A stretch of DNA of 64,000 nucleotides from Mycoplasma sp. Bg1 (GCA_001641205.1 LSMX01000001.1:138105-202104); one strand, 5' to 3'. Positions 1 through 10,748 are shown, counted from the stretch's first letter. The notes: a model not told the origin generated them from the letters alone. Made by a program: numbers and translations.

Positions 1-1
1 T

Positions 2-682
2 GATTTATATAGAATGTATACAAAATATGCAGCTAAAATGGAGTGGGAAATTGAAATTATTGATTCTGAAAATTCAAATCAAGGTGGTTTTTCTTTTATT
101 ACTTTTGAAGTTAATGGAACTGATGTTTATGGACATTTAAAATTTGAATCTGGGGTGCATCGGGTACAACGTGTTCCACTTACAGAAAGTTTAGGAAGAG
201 TACATACCTCTACTGCAACGGTAGTGGTAACACCACAACTTGATGAAGATTCTAATGAAATTGAATTAAATCATTCTGATTTAAGAATTGATACTTATCG
301 AGCATCTGGAGCTGGGGGACAGCATATTAATAAAACCGATTCTGCAGTAAGAATTACCCATATTCCAACAGGAATTGTAGCTCAATCACAAGATGGAAGA
401 AGTCAACATGATAATAAAGATAAAGCAATGAAAACTTTACTTTCAAAACTTTATGATCAAAAATTACAAGCTGAAGCAAAAAGTAGAAATGAAACAAAAT
501 CTTTAATTGTAGGAACAGGAGATCGTTCAGAAAAAATTAGAACCTATAATTATCCACAAAATCGCATTACTGATCATCGAATTGGTCTTACTTTAAAAAA
601 ACTTGACCGAGTAATGGATGGGGGACTTGCGGAAATAATAGATGTTCTTATTGCAACAAACAGGGGAAAAGAAAATGAATAA
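2..682 (+). CDS. prfA: Peptide chain release factor 1 (5' end missing)
   Basis: This is the C-terminal two thirds of RF1, which ends translation at UAA and UAG by hydrolysing peptidyl-tRNA. The frame is open from base 2 and continues upstream of the window. The codon-recognition tripeptide appears as PLT (residues in the [11 protein letters not shown] context), and the catalytic GGQ follows about 46 residues later in [10 protein letters not shown]. The middle residue of the tripeptide varies in the family (PAT, PVT, PET), so Leu is not alarming. An organism that reads UGA as Trp needs RF1 but not RF2. The stop overlaps the prmC start by 8 bases; PrmC methylates the GGQ glutamine, so the coupling is functional. 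Confidence 0.97.
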   Translation, partial: DLYRMYTKYAAKMEWEIEIIDSENSNQGGFSFITFEVNGTDVYGHLKFESGVHRVQRVPLTESLGRVHTSTATVVVTPQLDEDSNEIELNHSDLRIDTYRASGAGGQHINKTDSAVRITHIPTGIVAQSQDGRSQHDNKDKAMKTLLSKLYDQKLQAEAKSRNETKSLIVGTGDRSEKIRTYNYPQNRITDHRIGLTLKKLDRVMDGGLAEIIDVLIATNRGKENE

Positions 683-1517
683 AGCATTGCGCACATATTT
701 TTTAAAAGAACTTTTAAAAGAAGAAGATAAAAAATTGCAATTGGCAATTAAAGATTTTTATATTAAAAAAAATAGTCTTACAAAAGCTGATTTTTTAGAG
801 CGAGAAGATACATTAAAACTTACGAATAAACAATTTAAATATTATAAAGAAATAGGAGAAAAAGCACTTTCAGGAAAAGATATTACTTTTGATATTGGAC
901 ATCGATTTTTTTATAATGTAGAAATTGATCTTACAAAAAAAGTTTTTATTCCTCAACCAGATACTGAACTTCTTGTGGAAAAAATTCTTGGTGATTATAA
1001 AAAAGGGGAGGGTCTTGAAATTGGTTCTGGAACAGGGGCAATTTGTATTGCTATTGCAAAAAATTCAAAAATAATTTTTGATGCAATTGATGTAAGTTCA
1101 AGTGCAATTAAAGTTTCTACTAGAAATGCATTTAATAATGAAATTGGAAAAAGTATTGATTTTATGCATAAATCATTTTCTAATTTAAAAGTTAAGGAAT
1201 ATGATTTTATTGTTTCAAATCCCCCTTATATTAAAAAAGATGATCCCAATATTAGTGCATGAGTAAAAGAAAATCAGCCTAAAAAAGCACTCTATTCTAA
1301 AAAAGATGGATTAGCTTTTATTGAATCTATTTTAGAAAATGGAAATAAATTTTTAAAACCTCAGGGCAAAATTTATTTAGAATTTGGTTTTGAACAAAAA
1401 GAAGCACTAGAAATTCTAATTAAAAAATATTATCAAAAATATACTTTTTATAAAGATTTAAATAATAATTGAAGAGTGGTTGTGATTGAAGTTGACAAAC
1501 AAGAAAAAAATAGTTAA
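675..1517 (+). CDS. prmC: Peptide chain release factor N5-glutamine methyltransferase
   Basis: 280-residue SAM-dependent methyltransferase that modifies the glutamine of the GGQ loop of release factor 1. A variable N-terminal helical domain is followed by the methyltransferase fold: glycine-rich SAM loop [13 protein letters not shown] and the diagnostic NPPY substrate loop in [10 protein letters not shown]. Two in-frame UGA codons (at 1260 and near the 3' end) are read as Trp. The ATG at 675 lies inside the end of prfA and is preceded by a GGGGAAAAG ribosome-binding site. The 3' end overlaps the putative start of the next gene by about 30 bases. Confidence 0.95.
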
Positions 1518-2046
1518 AGCTTTACAAAATAATGAAATAGTAGCCATACCAACTGATACTGTATATGGTCTTTTTATTAAACTTTCACAAAATAATATGT
1601 TTAATTTAAATTTATATAAAAAAAGAGCAAAAGACCAACCCTTACAAGTGATGTTTCCAAGTATAGAAGCAGCATTACCTGCAATTGAAATTAATGATTT
1701 TCAGGAATCGATTTTAAGGGAAGAATTGCCTGGAAATAAATCGGTTGTTGTTCCTGCAAACAAAGAATTTGCTAAAAAATATTTAAATGAACAAACAACA
1801 ATTTCTTTACGAATTCCTTCAAAAGTAGATGCGAGAGTTTTAGTAAAAATTTTACAAAAGGTTGGCCCTTGTTTTGCAACAAGTGCAAATCATCATGGGA
1901 AAGATATGTTAAATGATTTTTATGGAGTTAGAGATTATTTTACTGATATCTTAGTTTTAGAAGGAAAACCTGGCTTAACAATTGCATCTACTATTATTCA
2001 ACTTAATGCAAATAGTGTAAAAATTTTACGAGGAGAGAAAAAATAA
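1486..2046 (+). CDS. tsaC: L-threonylcarbamoyladenylate synthase (Sua5/YrdC/TsaC)
   Basis: 186 residues, a lone YrdC domain. The family makes threonylcarbamoyl-AMP from threonine, bicarbonate and ATP for the t6A37 modification of ANN-decoding tRNAs. Visible family features are the N-terminal IPTDTVYGL motif, the KKRAKDQPLQ segment that matches the KxR nucleotide-binding element, and SANHHG near residue 130, matching the S-x-N element. The start is uncertain: a TTG at 1486 is used here, about nine bases after GAAGAG; a TTG at 1480 is an alternative. The stop codon is followed immediately by the glyA ATG, so the two are translationally coupled. The position between prmC and glyA matches Bacillus ywlC. 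Confidence 0.88.
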   Translation: MKLTNKKKIVKALQNNEIVAIPTDTVYGLFIKLSQNNMFNLNLYKKRAKDQPLQVMFPSIEAALPAIEINDFQESILREELPGNKSVVVPANKEFAKKYLNEQTTISLRIPSKVDARVLVKILQKVGPCFATSANHHGKDMLNDFYGVRDYFTDILVLEGKPGLTIASTIIQLNANSVKILRGEKK

Positions 2047-3255
2047 ATGAAAAATGATCAAATTATTGGAGATTTAATTAAAAAGGAAGAAAAACGTCAA
2101 GCAGAATATGTGGAGCTTATTGCTTCAGAAAATTTTTGTTCTGCAGATGTTAGGGAAGCGGTTGGTTCTGTTTTAACAAATAAATATGCAGAAGGTTATC
2201 CTTTTGCAAGATATTATGCTGGTTGTAATGTAATTGATGAAATTGAACATCTTGCAATTGAAAGACTAAAAACAATTTTTCATGCTGACTTTGCTAATGT
2301 GCAACCTCATTCAGGTTCACAAGCTAATATGGCTGCTTATTTAGCAATAATTAAACCAGGAGATAAAATTTTAGGAATGTCCCTTACTTCTGGTGGGCAT
2401 CTTACCCATGGTTTTAAGGTTTCTGCAACTGGACAAATTTTTGAATCTGCAGCTTATGAAGTAAGCCCAATTACAAATGAACTTGATTATGAAATGATTA
2501 GAAAACAAGCTTTAGAATTTAAACCTAAATTAATTATTTGTGGAGCAAGTGCTTATTCAAGAATTATAAATTGAAAAGCTTTTAAAGATATTGCTGATGA
2601 AGTGGGCGCCTATGTTGTTGCTGATGTTGCTCATATTGCTGGATTAATTGTAACTGATTTACATCCAAATCCACTTGATGTTGGAATTGATATTGTAACT
2701 TCAACAACCCATAAAACTTTGCGTGGTCCAAGGGGAGGAATTATTTTAACAAATAATCCTGAAATTGCTAAAAAAATTGATAAAGCAGTTTTTCCTGGAA
2801 CACAAGGCGGACCACTTGAACATGTAATTGCCGGAAAAGCAATTGCTTTTAAGGAAGCTGCTTCCAAAAAATATAAGCATTATATGCAAGATGTAGTTGC
2901 TAATGCAAAAATCATGGCCAAAACCTTTATTGATAACGGAGCAACCATTATTACCGGGGGAACAGATAACCATCTTTTTATGATTGATGTGATGAAAACC
3001 TATAATATTACTGGTCAACAAGCAGAAAATCTTCTTTTTGAAGCTCACATTGTGGTTAACAAAAATACAATTCCTTATGAAACTCTTTCTCCAACTATTA
3101 CTAGTGGAATTAGAATTGGGACTCCAGCAATGACAACCCATGGTTGAAAAGCTTCTGATTTTGTTAAACTTGCAGAAATTATGCATGAAATTCTTTCAAA
3201 AAATGATCTAAAATTTGCAAGAGAAAATATCTCAAAAGTAAAAGGAATGATGTAA
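2047..3255 (+). CDS. glyA: Serine hydroxymethyltransferase
   Basis: 402-residue PLP enzyme that interconverts serine and glycine while charging tetrahydrofolate with a one-carbon unit. The PLP lysine is in [14 protein letters not shown], and the N-terminal ELIASENF and [11 protein letters not shown] motifs are intact. UGA codons at 2572 and 3145 encode conserved tryptophans, one of the clearest proofs of the genetic code used here. Length is close to the usual 410. No spacer separates it from tsaC, and upp follows after two bases. Confidence 0.98.
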
Positions 3256-3257
3256 TT

Positions 3258-3887
3258 GTGAAAAATGTAATTGTTTTAGAACACCCTTTAATTCAACACA
3301 AATTAACCCATATTCGAAAAAAAGAAACAACTTCAAAAGAATTTAAAGAATTTTTAAATGAAATTTCTACTTTAATGGCTTATGAAGTTTTTAAGGATAT
3401 TAAACTAGAAGAGATTGAAATAGAAACTCCTTTAAAAAAAACAGTTGGTTATAACCTTGCAGAAAAAGTTAATTTATATCCAATTTTACGGGCAGGAATT
3501 GGAATGGTAGATGGTTTTATTAGCGTAGTTCCCTCTGCAAGAATTGGACATATTGGGATGTACCGTGATGAAGAAACATTAACTCCAATTCAATATCTTT
3601 TTAAATATCCAAAAGATACTGAAAAAGATACCTTCAATATTATAATTGATCCAATGATAGCAACAGGAAATTCAGCTTTAGCTGCAATAGAAATTTTAAA
3701 AAGTCAAGGAATTATTAATTTAACTTTTGTTGCACTTCTTGGTTCTAAAATTGGAGTTGAAAAAATAGCAAAAACTCATCCTGACGTCAAACTTTATCTT
3801 GCTGCAATTGATCCGGAATTAAACAAAAAAGGTTATATTGTTCCTGGACTTGGAGATGCAGGAGATAGAATTTTTGGAACAAAATAA
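3258..3887 (+). CDS. upp: Uracil phosphoribosyltransferase
   Basis: 209 residues. It converts uracil and PRPP to UMP, the main pyrimidine salvage step in a mycoplasma. The PRPP-binding loop is seen as IIDPMIATGNSA (usual DPMLATGGS) and the C-terminal uracil-binding PGLGDAGDR is present. The start is GTG at 3258, two bases after the glyA stop; no upstream ATG in frame. The glyA-upp order is the same as in Bacillus. Confidence 0.97.
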   Translation: MKNVIVLEHPLIQHKLTHIRKKETTSKEFKEFLNEISTLMAYEVFKDIKLEEIEIETPLKKTVGYNLAEKVNLYPILRAGIGMVDGFISVVPSARIGHIGMYRDEETLTPIQYLFKYPKDTEKDTFNIIIDPMIATGNSALAAIEILKSQGIINLTFVALLGSKIGVEKIAKTHPDVKLYLAAIDPELNKKGYIVPGLGDAGDRIFGTK

Positions 3888-3903
3888 TACTTTACCAAAA
3901 ATA

Positions 3904-4293
3904 ATGGAAAAAAAAATAATGGTAATCATCTTTTGCTTATCATTATTTTTGTTTGCAATTAGTGGTTTGTGTGCAATTAGTCAGGCATCTAGACCAACAA
4001 CATATGGAATTTTATTGGGATTATCATTTTCCTGATTTTCCCTTTTTATTCTTTGGGTTTTTCTTATTTATGATTCTAAATTAAAACTTAAAATTACTTT
4101 TTTTGCCGGAATAATATTATGACTTGTACGGACTTTCTTTCTCTTGATTGTTCTTTTAATTATTATTTTTCTTTTTCTTGATGGCACTCGTAGTACAAAT
4201 TATGTGCTGCAAATTTTTATTTCAGCATTATTTTCTTATTCAATTCCGATGTTTACAGTCATTATTTTTTGAATTGAAGAAACTATTATATAG
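3904..4293 (+). CDS. Small multi-pass membrane protein, candidate AtpI
   Basis: 129 residues, almost entirely hydrophobic with four likely transmembrane helices separated by short charged turns (an IYDSKLKLK loop near the middle). Sequence alone does not identify it. In Bacillus the gene that follows the glyA-upp region and precedes atpB is atpI, a roughly 125-residue four-helix protein that assists c-ring assembly or magnesium uptake; length, topology and neighbourhood all match. Here the atp operon proper starts 4 kb further on, after glpFKO. The ATG lies 16 bases after the upp stop with no clear ribosome-binding site. It is AtpI by context, not by motif. Confidence 0.5.
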
Positions 4294-4425
4294 CATAAAA
4301 ATTAAATTTTATAAAATATATTAATGTTGTATATTTAATAATGCATTTTTAATTAAATGCCATAAATATGAGATATAAATAAATTGTAAATTGTAAATTT
4401 TTTTATTAAATTATTAACATGTATT

Positions 4426-4459
4426 GAATATATTAATATAAAGAATATATTAATATAAA
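4426..4459. repeat. Two tandem copies of a 17-bp AT-rich unit
   Basis: The unit GAATATATTAATATAAA occurs twice back to back, 67 bases upstream of the glpF start. Each unit contains the near-palindrome ATATTAATAT. Together they could be an operator for the glp operon or a promoter-spacing repeat; this is inference. Confidence 0.6.
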
Positions 4460-4525
4460 GCATATTTTAGACTAATTAAATTAAATCTATTATTATAATT
4501 ATTTTCATAGAAATGAGGAAAACTT

Positions 4526-5341
4526 ATGGATCAACAACCATTTTTATATTTTCTTTCTGAATTTTTAGGAACCTTTGTATTAATGTTAATTGGACTTGGT
4601 GTAAATGCTAATGTTTCATTAAAAAAAACTAAAGGATTTAATTCAGGATGAATTGTTATTACTTGAGGATGAGCAATGGGAGTGCTAATTGGGGCAACAA
4701 TTGCTTTATATTCAGGTGGACAACTTAATCCCGCAGTTGCTGTCGGATTATGAGCCACAAAACAAATTACTATCAGTTTTTTCTTTTTGGCAATAGCTGG
4801 ACAATTATTTGGAGCCTTTGTGGCATCTTTACTTATTGTTTATTTATTTTGAGACCACTTTAAAGCGACAGATAATGCTGATGCTGTAGCTGGGACATTT
4901 TTTACATCACCAGCAATTAAAAGTCCATTACGGAATTTTATGACTGAAATTTTTGGAACATTTGTGCTTGTTGGAGGAATATTGTTTGCGACAATTTATA
5001 GTAAATCTACAAATGGATTACTTCCTGCATTATTATATGGACCACTTTTTGCTGGATTAATTGTATTTGCAGTAGGATTAACTCTTGGGGGATTAACTGG
5101 ATATGCAATTAATCCTTGTCGGGATTTATGCCCAAGACTTGCCCACTGATTAATGCCTGTTCCAAATAAAGGTAGTTCACATTGATCATATGTGTGAGTT
5201 CCAGTTATTGGGCCAATTGTTGGAGCTCTATTTGCTGTCGCAATTGCATATATTGCATTAGTAATTGGAAATGGGGAAATTGGTGACGTTCCAAATTGAG
5301 GAGCAAATGTTGCTTCATTGAACTTATTTCTATATATTTAA
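4526..5341 (+). CDS. glpF: Glycerol uptake facilitator (aquaglyceroporin)
   Basis: 271-residue MIP-family channel that lets glycerol diffuse into the cell, where GlpK traps it. Six transmembrane helices with two half-helix loops are expected; the first loop has the normal NPA (GGQLNPAVAVG), while the second reads AINPCRDLCPRL, with NPC in place of NPA and Cys in place of the usual Gly of the LGPR segment. The selectivity-filter arginine after the second motif is kept (R in NPCRD). Many tryptophans are UGA. GAGGAAAAC precedes the ATG. First gene of glpFKO. Confidence 0.93.
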
Positions 5342-5395
5342 TGGTTAAATTAGAATATTAATTCTAATTTTAATAAATTTAAGAAAAGGAAAAAT

Positions 5396-6883
5396 ATGAA
5401 AAAATATATTATTTCAATTGATTCCGGAACAACTTCAGTCAGAACATTGATAATTGATCAACAGACAAATGTTTATTCACTTGCACAAAAAGAGTTCACT
5501 CAATATTTTCCACATTTGGGATGAGTTGAACATGATGCAGATGAATTATATGCTTCACAATTTTCTACAATGGTGCAGGCAATGCAACAAAAAAATTTAA
5601 AAGCTGAACAAATAGAAGCTATCGGAATTACAAATCAAAGAGAAACAATTGTTATTTGAGATAAAAATACTGGAATTCCTATTTATAATGCAATTGTATG
5701 ACAAGATCGTAGAACAACTAAATATTGTGAAAAATTACAAGAAAATGAAGAATTAAAAGTCAAAATACATGATAAAACAGGACTTTTAATTGATCCTTAT
5801 TTTTCTGGAACAAAAATTAAATGAATGTTAGATCATATTGAAGGTGCTAGAGCAAAAGCGGAAGCTGGAGAATTACTTTTTGGAACAATTGATACCTGAA
5901 TTATTTGGAAATTAACAAATGGTGATGTTCACGCAACTGATTTTACTAATGCTTCAAGAACACTACTTTTTAATATAAAAACAAAAAAATGAGATGATGA
6001 ACTTTTAAAAATATTTGATATTCCAAAAAGTATTCTCCCAAAAGTATTGAATTCTTCAGATGATTTTGGAGAAATTACTTCTGGAATTTATAAAGGAATT
6101 AAAATTAGATCTGCAATTGGTGATCAACAATCTTCAATGTTTGGTCATCGTGTAAAATCCGGTGAACTTAAAGGGACATATGGAACTGGAGCTTTTTTAA
6201 TTTTAAATACTGGTGAAGATTATATTTCATCTGAAAATGGTTTAATTACCACCATTGGATTAGGGTTAAATGGAAAAATAACTTATGCACTTGAAGGATC
6301 AATTTATGTTGCTGGTTCTGCCTTAAAATGATTAAAGGAAGAAATGTATCTAATTCATGACTATAAACAAATTGATTATTATGTAGAAAATTATGATCCT
6401 AGTTCTGGTGTATATGTTGTTCCATTTTTTGTTGGTGCAGGAGCACCATATTGAAATTCACATGCACGAGGTATGTTTACTGGTCTAACAAGGGCAACAA
6501 ATAGAGCAGATATTGTGGCTGGAACTGCAATTTCTATTGCATTACAAACCTATGATATTTTCAAAATTTTTGAAAAAGATTATGGTGATAGTATTAATAA
6601 AATGTTTATTGATGGAGGTGTTACTAAAGGAGAAGAATTGATGCAATTTACTGCGGATTTATTAGATAGACGTTTGTTTAAACAAAAATCGCAGGAAATT
6701 ACTGCTCTTGGAGCTGCTTATTTAGCTGGACTTTATACAGGTTTTTGAAAAAACGAAAATGAATTAGATAAAAATATTGAATATAAAACAATATTTTATC
6801 CAGTAATGACAGACACAGAAAGAAAAAATATTACAAAAGGTTGAGATGCAGCAGTTAAAGCTGCACTTACCTGAGAAAGTTAA
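5396..6883 (+). CDS. glpK: Glycerol kinase
   Basis: 495 residues, the normal length for the FGGY family. It phosphorylates glycerol to sn-glycerol 3-phosphate using ATP. Motifs seen: the N-terminal phosphate loop [11 protein letters not shown], the GWVEHD motif, [15 protein letters not shown], and [13 protein letters not shown] in the second actin-like domain. About a dozen in-frame UGA codons are Trp. Preceded by AAAAGGAAAAAT and 54 bases after glpF. Confidence 0.96.
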
Positions 6884-6922
6884 ATATAACTTTATTTATA
6901 TTATTTATTTAAAAGGAAAAAT

Positions 6923-8047
6923 ATGAAAAATAACTATAAAACAAACATTGCAATTATTGGAGGCGGAATTATTGGTCTTTTTATTGCAGAAGAATTTCTT
7001 AAACAAGGTGTAAACGATATTACTATTTTAGAGAAGAACCCTAAAATATTAAGAGAAACATCATCACATAATTCTGGTTTAATTCATGGTGGATTTGATG
7101 CAACTCCTGGAACAATGAAAGCAAAATTCAATGTTGAAGGAAGACATATATTTGAAAAAGAATATCTTAAACCAGGAGCTCCCTTTGATTTTGCAAAAGT
7201 TAATTCAATTATTTTAGCATTTAATAATGATGATGTTAATGAATTAGATAAATTATATGACCAAGGGATTAAGAATGGACTTAACCCCGAAGAAATGAAA
7301 ATAATTTCTAAAGAAGAAGTTTTAAAATTAGAACCACTTGTTAACCCTGATGTTTTAAAAGCATTCATTTGTAATTCATCAACTGTTTTAGATCCTGTGG
7401 GTCTTGGTAATTATCTTTTTGAAACAAATACTAAAAACGGGTTAAAAACTATTCTTAATTTTAAAGTTTCTAAAATTACTAATGAAAAAGAAAGTATTTT
7501 ACTTGAAGCGGAAAACGGGGATGAAATTGAAGCCAATTTTGTTTTAAATGTTTCTGGAATTTGAGCTGAAAATGTTGCAAAATTAGTTGAAGAAGAACCA
7601 GATTTTAAAATTCAAACAAGAAGAGGACAATATAGATTTCTTGATGCTACTCAAGCAGCAAAATTACAAGGAAATGTTTACTTTTTAACTCCTTCAAAAC
7701 ATGGAAAGGGAGTTATCGTTGCAAAACTTTTTAATGGTCAAGTAATGGTAGGCCCAACAGCTGAAGATGGAGTTCCTCTTGATGATGCACAATTAGTGAC
7801 ACCAAGAGCATTGAAACATGTTAAAAAAATTGGTTTAAAAATTATTCCAACTCTTAATATGGATAGAACAGAGCAAACTTGAGCAGGATGTAGATCCATC
7901 AATACTGTTACAAGAGATTATCATATTGAAATGTCCAATACTATGCCACATTTTATGCATGTTGCTGGAATGCAATCACCCGCATTATCAGGTGGACCAG
8001 CAATCGCAAAATATGTTTATAAAAAATATTTAACAAATATGAGCTAA
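6923..8047 (+). CDS. glpO: Type 2 glycerol-3-phosphate oxidase (H2O2-forming)
   Basis: 374-residue FAD-dependent oxidoreductase of the short DAO type that mycoplasmas call GlpO. It oxidises glycerol 3-phosphate to dihydroxyacetone phosphate with oxygen as acceptor, releasing hydrogen peroxide, a known cytotoxicity factor in M. pneumoniae and M. mycoides. Seen: Rossmann FAD motif AIIGGGIIGLFIAEE, the SSHNSGLIHGG substrate/FAD segment, and a C-terminal GWAGCRSI-like region after UGA-to-Trp decoding. The length (about 370-390) fits GlpO better than the longer GlpD. Last gene of glpFKO; a terminator follows 13 bases later. Confidence 0.9.
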
Positions 8048-8060
8048 TTTTTAAATTTAT

Positions 8061-8093
8061 AGAAAAAGCTTTTTTAAAGCTTTTTCTTTTTTT
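8061..8093 (+). terminator. Rho-independent terminator after glpO
   Basis: An 11-bp stem AGAAAAAGCTT / AAGCTTTTTCT with a five-base loop is followed by a run of T. It ends the glpFKO transcript before the atp operon. Confidence 0.85.
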
Positions 8094-8257
8094 ATAAATA
8101 TTTTTACATGACATATCTATTTCTTTTTATATTTTTTTATAATATTAAGTTTTCCTTTTTTTTATTTTTCATTTAAACTAAAAAAGGTAAAATTATATTA
8201 TTAGATTAAATTTTTTTAATAATTTAGCATTAATTAAAATATAACTAATATTTGTGT

Positions 8258-9109
8258 ATGAATTTATCTTTAACGCCCCAATTTTGATCCATAGTTGTAA
8301 CTACAATTTTAACTGTTGTAGTGTCTTTAATTTTATATTTTTCTGTAATTAGTAAACAAGATCCACTAAAAGAGCCCAAAGGAATTATGGTTCTAATTGA
8401 GGGTTATGTTGTCGGATTTAATAAATTAATGGAATCAATGACTGGCGGAAAATTAAAAGCAGCTTATCCTTATTTTTTCACTTTGCTTAATTTTTTAATT
8501 ATTAATGAATTAATAGTGTGGCTTGGTTGGGAATCGCCTGCAACTTCAATTATGTTTACCTTTACTTTGGGAATTATTACTTTTATTGGAATTTATGTTG
8601 TGGGAATTGGAACAAAAGGATTAATTAATTTTTGTAAACATAAATATATAAATCCAATCGAATTATTTTCTCAATTTTCTCCTTTAATTTCTATTTCAGT
8701 TAGATTATTTGGTGCTACTTTTGCAGGAGCAATTATTGGTGATATTATATTTATTATTGTTCAAGGAATGATGGAAAATGGAGATGCCTTCATTTTAACT
8801 TTTTGACCAGTAATGGGTGGATTTACAAGTTGAGTTTGACAAATAATGGATACGGGTCTTTCACTTATACAAGCTTTTGTTTTTACTGTTTTAACTGCAG
8901 TTTATTGATCAATGGAATGTGGAACTTCATGATCACCAAAAGAAAGAAAAGAACTTGCAAAACAAAAAAAACTTTTACTTGAAAAGCAAAAGTTTAAAAA
9001 TGAAAAAACTAAAAAGTTAGTAACTAATTCAAAAACTAACCAATTATTTAAAAACAAAAAAAATCCTAATATAATTAAAAAACCAATTATAGTAGCAAAA
9101 AAACAATAA
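8258..9109 (+). CDS. atpB: F1Fo ATP synthase subunit a
   Basis: 283-residue membrane stator subunit that forms the ion half-channels against the c-ring. The essential arginine is in SVRLFGATFAG, and five to six hydrophobic segments are visible. The C-terminal 60 residues after the last helix are lysine-rich (ERKELAKQKKLLLEKQ onward), an extension not needed for ion transport and probably cytoplasmic. There is no clear ribosome-binding site before the ATG; a TATAAC at 8240 suggests a very short leader. First gene of the atp operon. Confidence 0.94.
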
Positions 9110-9191
9110 TTATATTTAAATTAAAAAACTAATAAAAAATACTTTTTAGATTGTAGAAGAGTAGAAATTAATAATAAATTTAAGGAGAAAA

Positions 9192-9584
9192 ATGAAAACA
9201 AATAAAATTTTAAAATTTATGTCATATTCATCATATTTTTTTGCAGTAGTCTCTTTTGTGGTTTTGGCTTTTGCAGTATTTTACTTTAATATTGATGCAG
9301 CAAGTTCTAATGGAATAATGGCAGTAGTAGAAGATGATAAAACTGCAAATGCTGAAGCAATTCAAAAAGGAATGGCTTACATGGGAGCTGGATTTGCTTG
9401 TGTTGGATTATTTGGCGCAGGAATTGGACAAGGATATGCTGCTGGTAAAGCATCAGAAGCTGTTGGAAGAAATCCCGAAGCAGAACCTCAAATTAGAAAT
9501 ATGCTTTTAATTGGAGCAGCAATTGCTGAATCATCTGCTTTGTATTCTCTTGTTATTTCAATTATTCTAATTTTTGTTGCTTAA
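9192..9584 (+). CDS. atpE: F1Fo ATP synthase subunit c with N-terminal extension
   Basis: 130 residues, versus about 75-105 in the family. Residues 64-84 and 104-128 are the usual hairpin with the polar loop RNPE at 93-96; the ion-carrying glutamate is E113 in AIAESSALYS. Gln80 (GIGQGYAAG) and Ser114 are the side chains that complete a sodium site in Ilyobacter tartaricus (Gln32, Glu65, Ser66), so sodium coupling is possible. An extra hydrophobic segment, residues 13-33, followed by an acidic linker, looks like a signal peptide or third helix. Good TAAGGAG ribosome-binding site. Confidence 0.95.
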   Translation: MKTNKILKFMSYSSYFFAVVSFVVLAFAVFYFNIDAASSNGIMAVVEDDKTANAEAIQKGMAYMGAGFACVGLFGAGIGQGYAAGKASEAVGRNPEAEPQIRNMLLIGAAIAESSALYSLVISIILIFVA

Positions 9585-9608
9585 TATTAAGATACTTAAA
9601 GGTTTAAA

Positions 9609-10205
9609 ATGATAGATACATTAATAACAATTATCAATAATAATAATTTTTCTATTGGAGATAGAACTTTTCCTAGTCTTTTAGAAGGGGAAAGTAATGA
9701 TGATCTTCCCACTGTTTTTGAAGGACTTGTTCCTACAGTTGCAATAGTAATTGGAACTGTAATTTCTTTATTAATTGTTTTTTGAATTATTTCTTATTTT
9801 GTCTATTTTCCAGTAAAAGATATTGTTGAAAAAAGATCAGAAAAAATAAGAAAAGATTTAGTAACAGCAGAAAAATTAAATACAGAAGCTTCAAAATCAC
9901 TTAAAAGAGCTCAAACAGCAATTCGTTCTTCAAAAAATGAAGCAACAGAAATTGTTGCAAAATCTATTGATGAAGCAACGATTGTTAAGGAAGAAATTAT
10001 TACTGATGCAAAATCTAAAGCAGTAACAATGCTAAAACAAGCAAGAGATCAAATAGTTCATGAGCAAAAAGAAGCTGAAGGACAAATTAATGATGAAATT
10101 ACTAAAATTGCAATGCTTGCTGCTACAAGAATAATTGAAAAGGAAATAAATCCCAAAACAAATAAAAAACTAATTAATGATTTAATTAGTGAATTAGGAA
10201 AATAA
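9609..10205 (+). CDS. atpF: F1Fo ATP synthase subunit b
   Basis: 198 residues: an N-terminal stretch of about 45 residues, one transmembrane helix (around PTVAIVIGTVISLLIVFWII), then a long amphipathic, Lys/Glu/Ala-rich helix that forms the peripheral stalk. The start of the helix has the typical VYFPVKDIVEKRSEKI pattern. It connects subunit a to the delta subunit encoded next; one base separates the two genes. Confidence 0.92.
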
Positions 10206-10206
10206 G

Positions 10207-10746
10207 ATGAATAAATTTGGTTTAACATCATATACAAATGCTATTTTTGGATTAGGAAAAGAAGTAAATAAGTTAGACTTATTTATTGAACTTTCAAATA
10301 ATTTATTAGTAGTAATTGAAAAAGAACCATCTTTTATAAAATTTCTTGCAGATAATAATTTAGAATTAAAAGAAAAAAGAGCAACTTTAGAAAAAGCTTT
10401 TAATCAAAAAGAAGCTGATTTATTTGTTAAGTGACTTTTAATTTTAATTACTGATCATGTTGTTAGTGAACTTAAATATATTTTAAAGGAAGTAATTATT
10501 CTTTATAATAAGGATCAAGGAATTATTGAAGGAGTTATTTGAACAACCACTTCTCTAGAAAGTGCACAAATAAAAAAATTCAATACACTTGTTTCAAAAA
10601 AATTAAACCTAAAAACTAATCTTGTTAATAAAATTGATCAAGAACTTCTTGGTGGTATTAAAATTGAAGTTGGCGATAAAATTTGGGATAACACGATTAG
10701 TAGAAAACTACAAGATTTAACACACGAATTACTTATGAAAGGATAA
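10207..10746 (+). CDS. atpH: F1Fo ATP synthase subunit delta
   Basis: 179 residues, the family's usual length, linking the b stalk to the top of the alpha/beta hexamer. The N-terminal helical domain ([12 protein letters not shown]) and the C-terminal [20 protein letters not shown] segment, matching the G-G-x-x-x-x-x-G-D-x-x-x-D-x-S signature, are clear. Two in-frame UGA codons are Trp. Two bases separate its stop from atpA. Confidence 0.92.
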
Positions 10747-10748
10747 AA

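Noticed and set aside
2572..2574. In-frame UGA codons splitting glyA, secA, rpoB, rpoC, pgi and others, which look like frameshifts or pseudogenes
   Set aside because: The frame continues across each UGA with conserved family sequence and Trp fits the position; this is the mollicute code, not gene decay.
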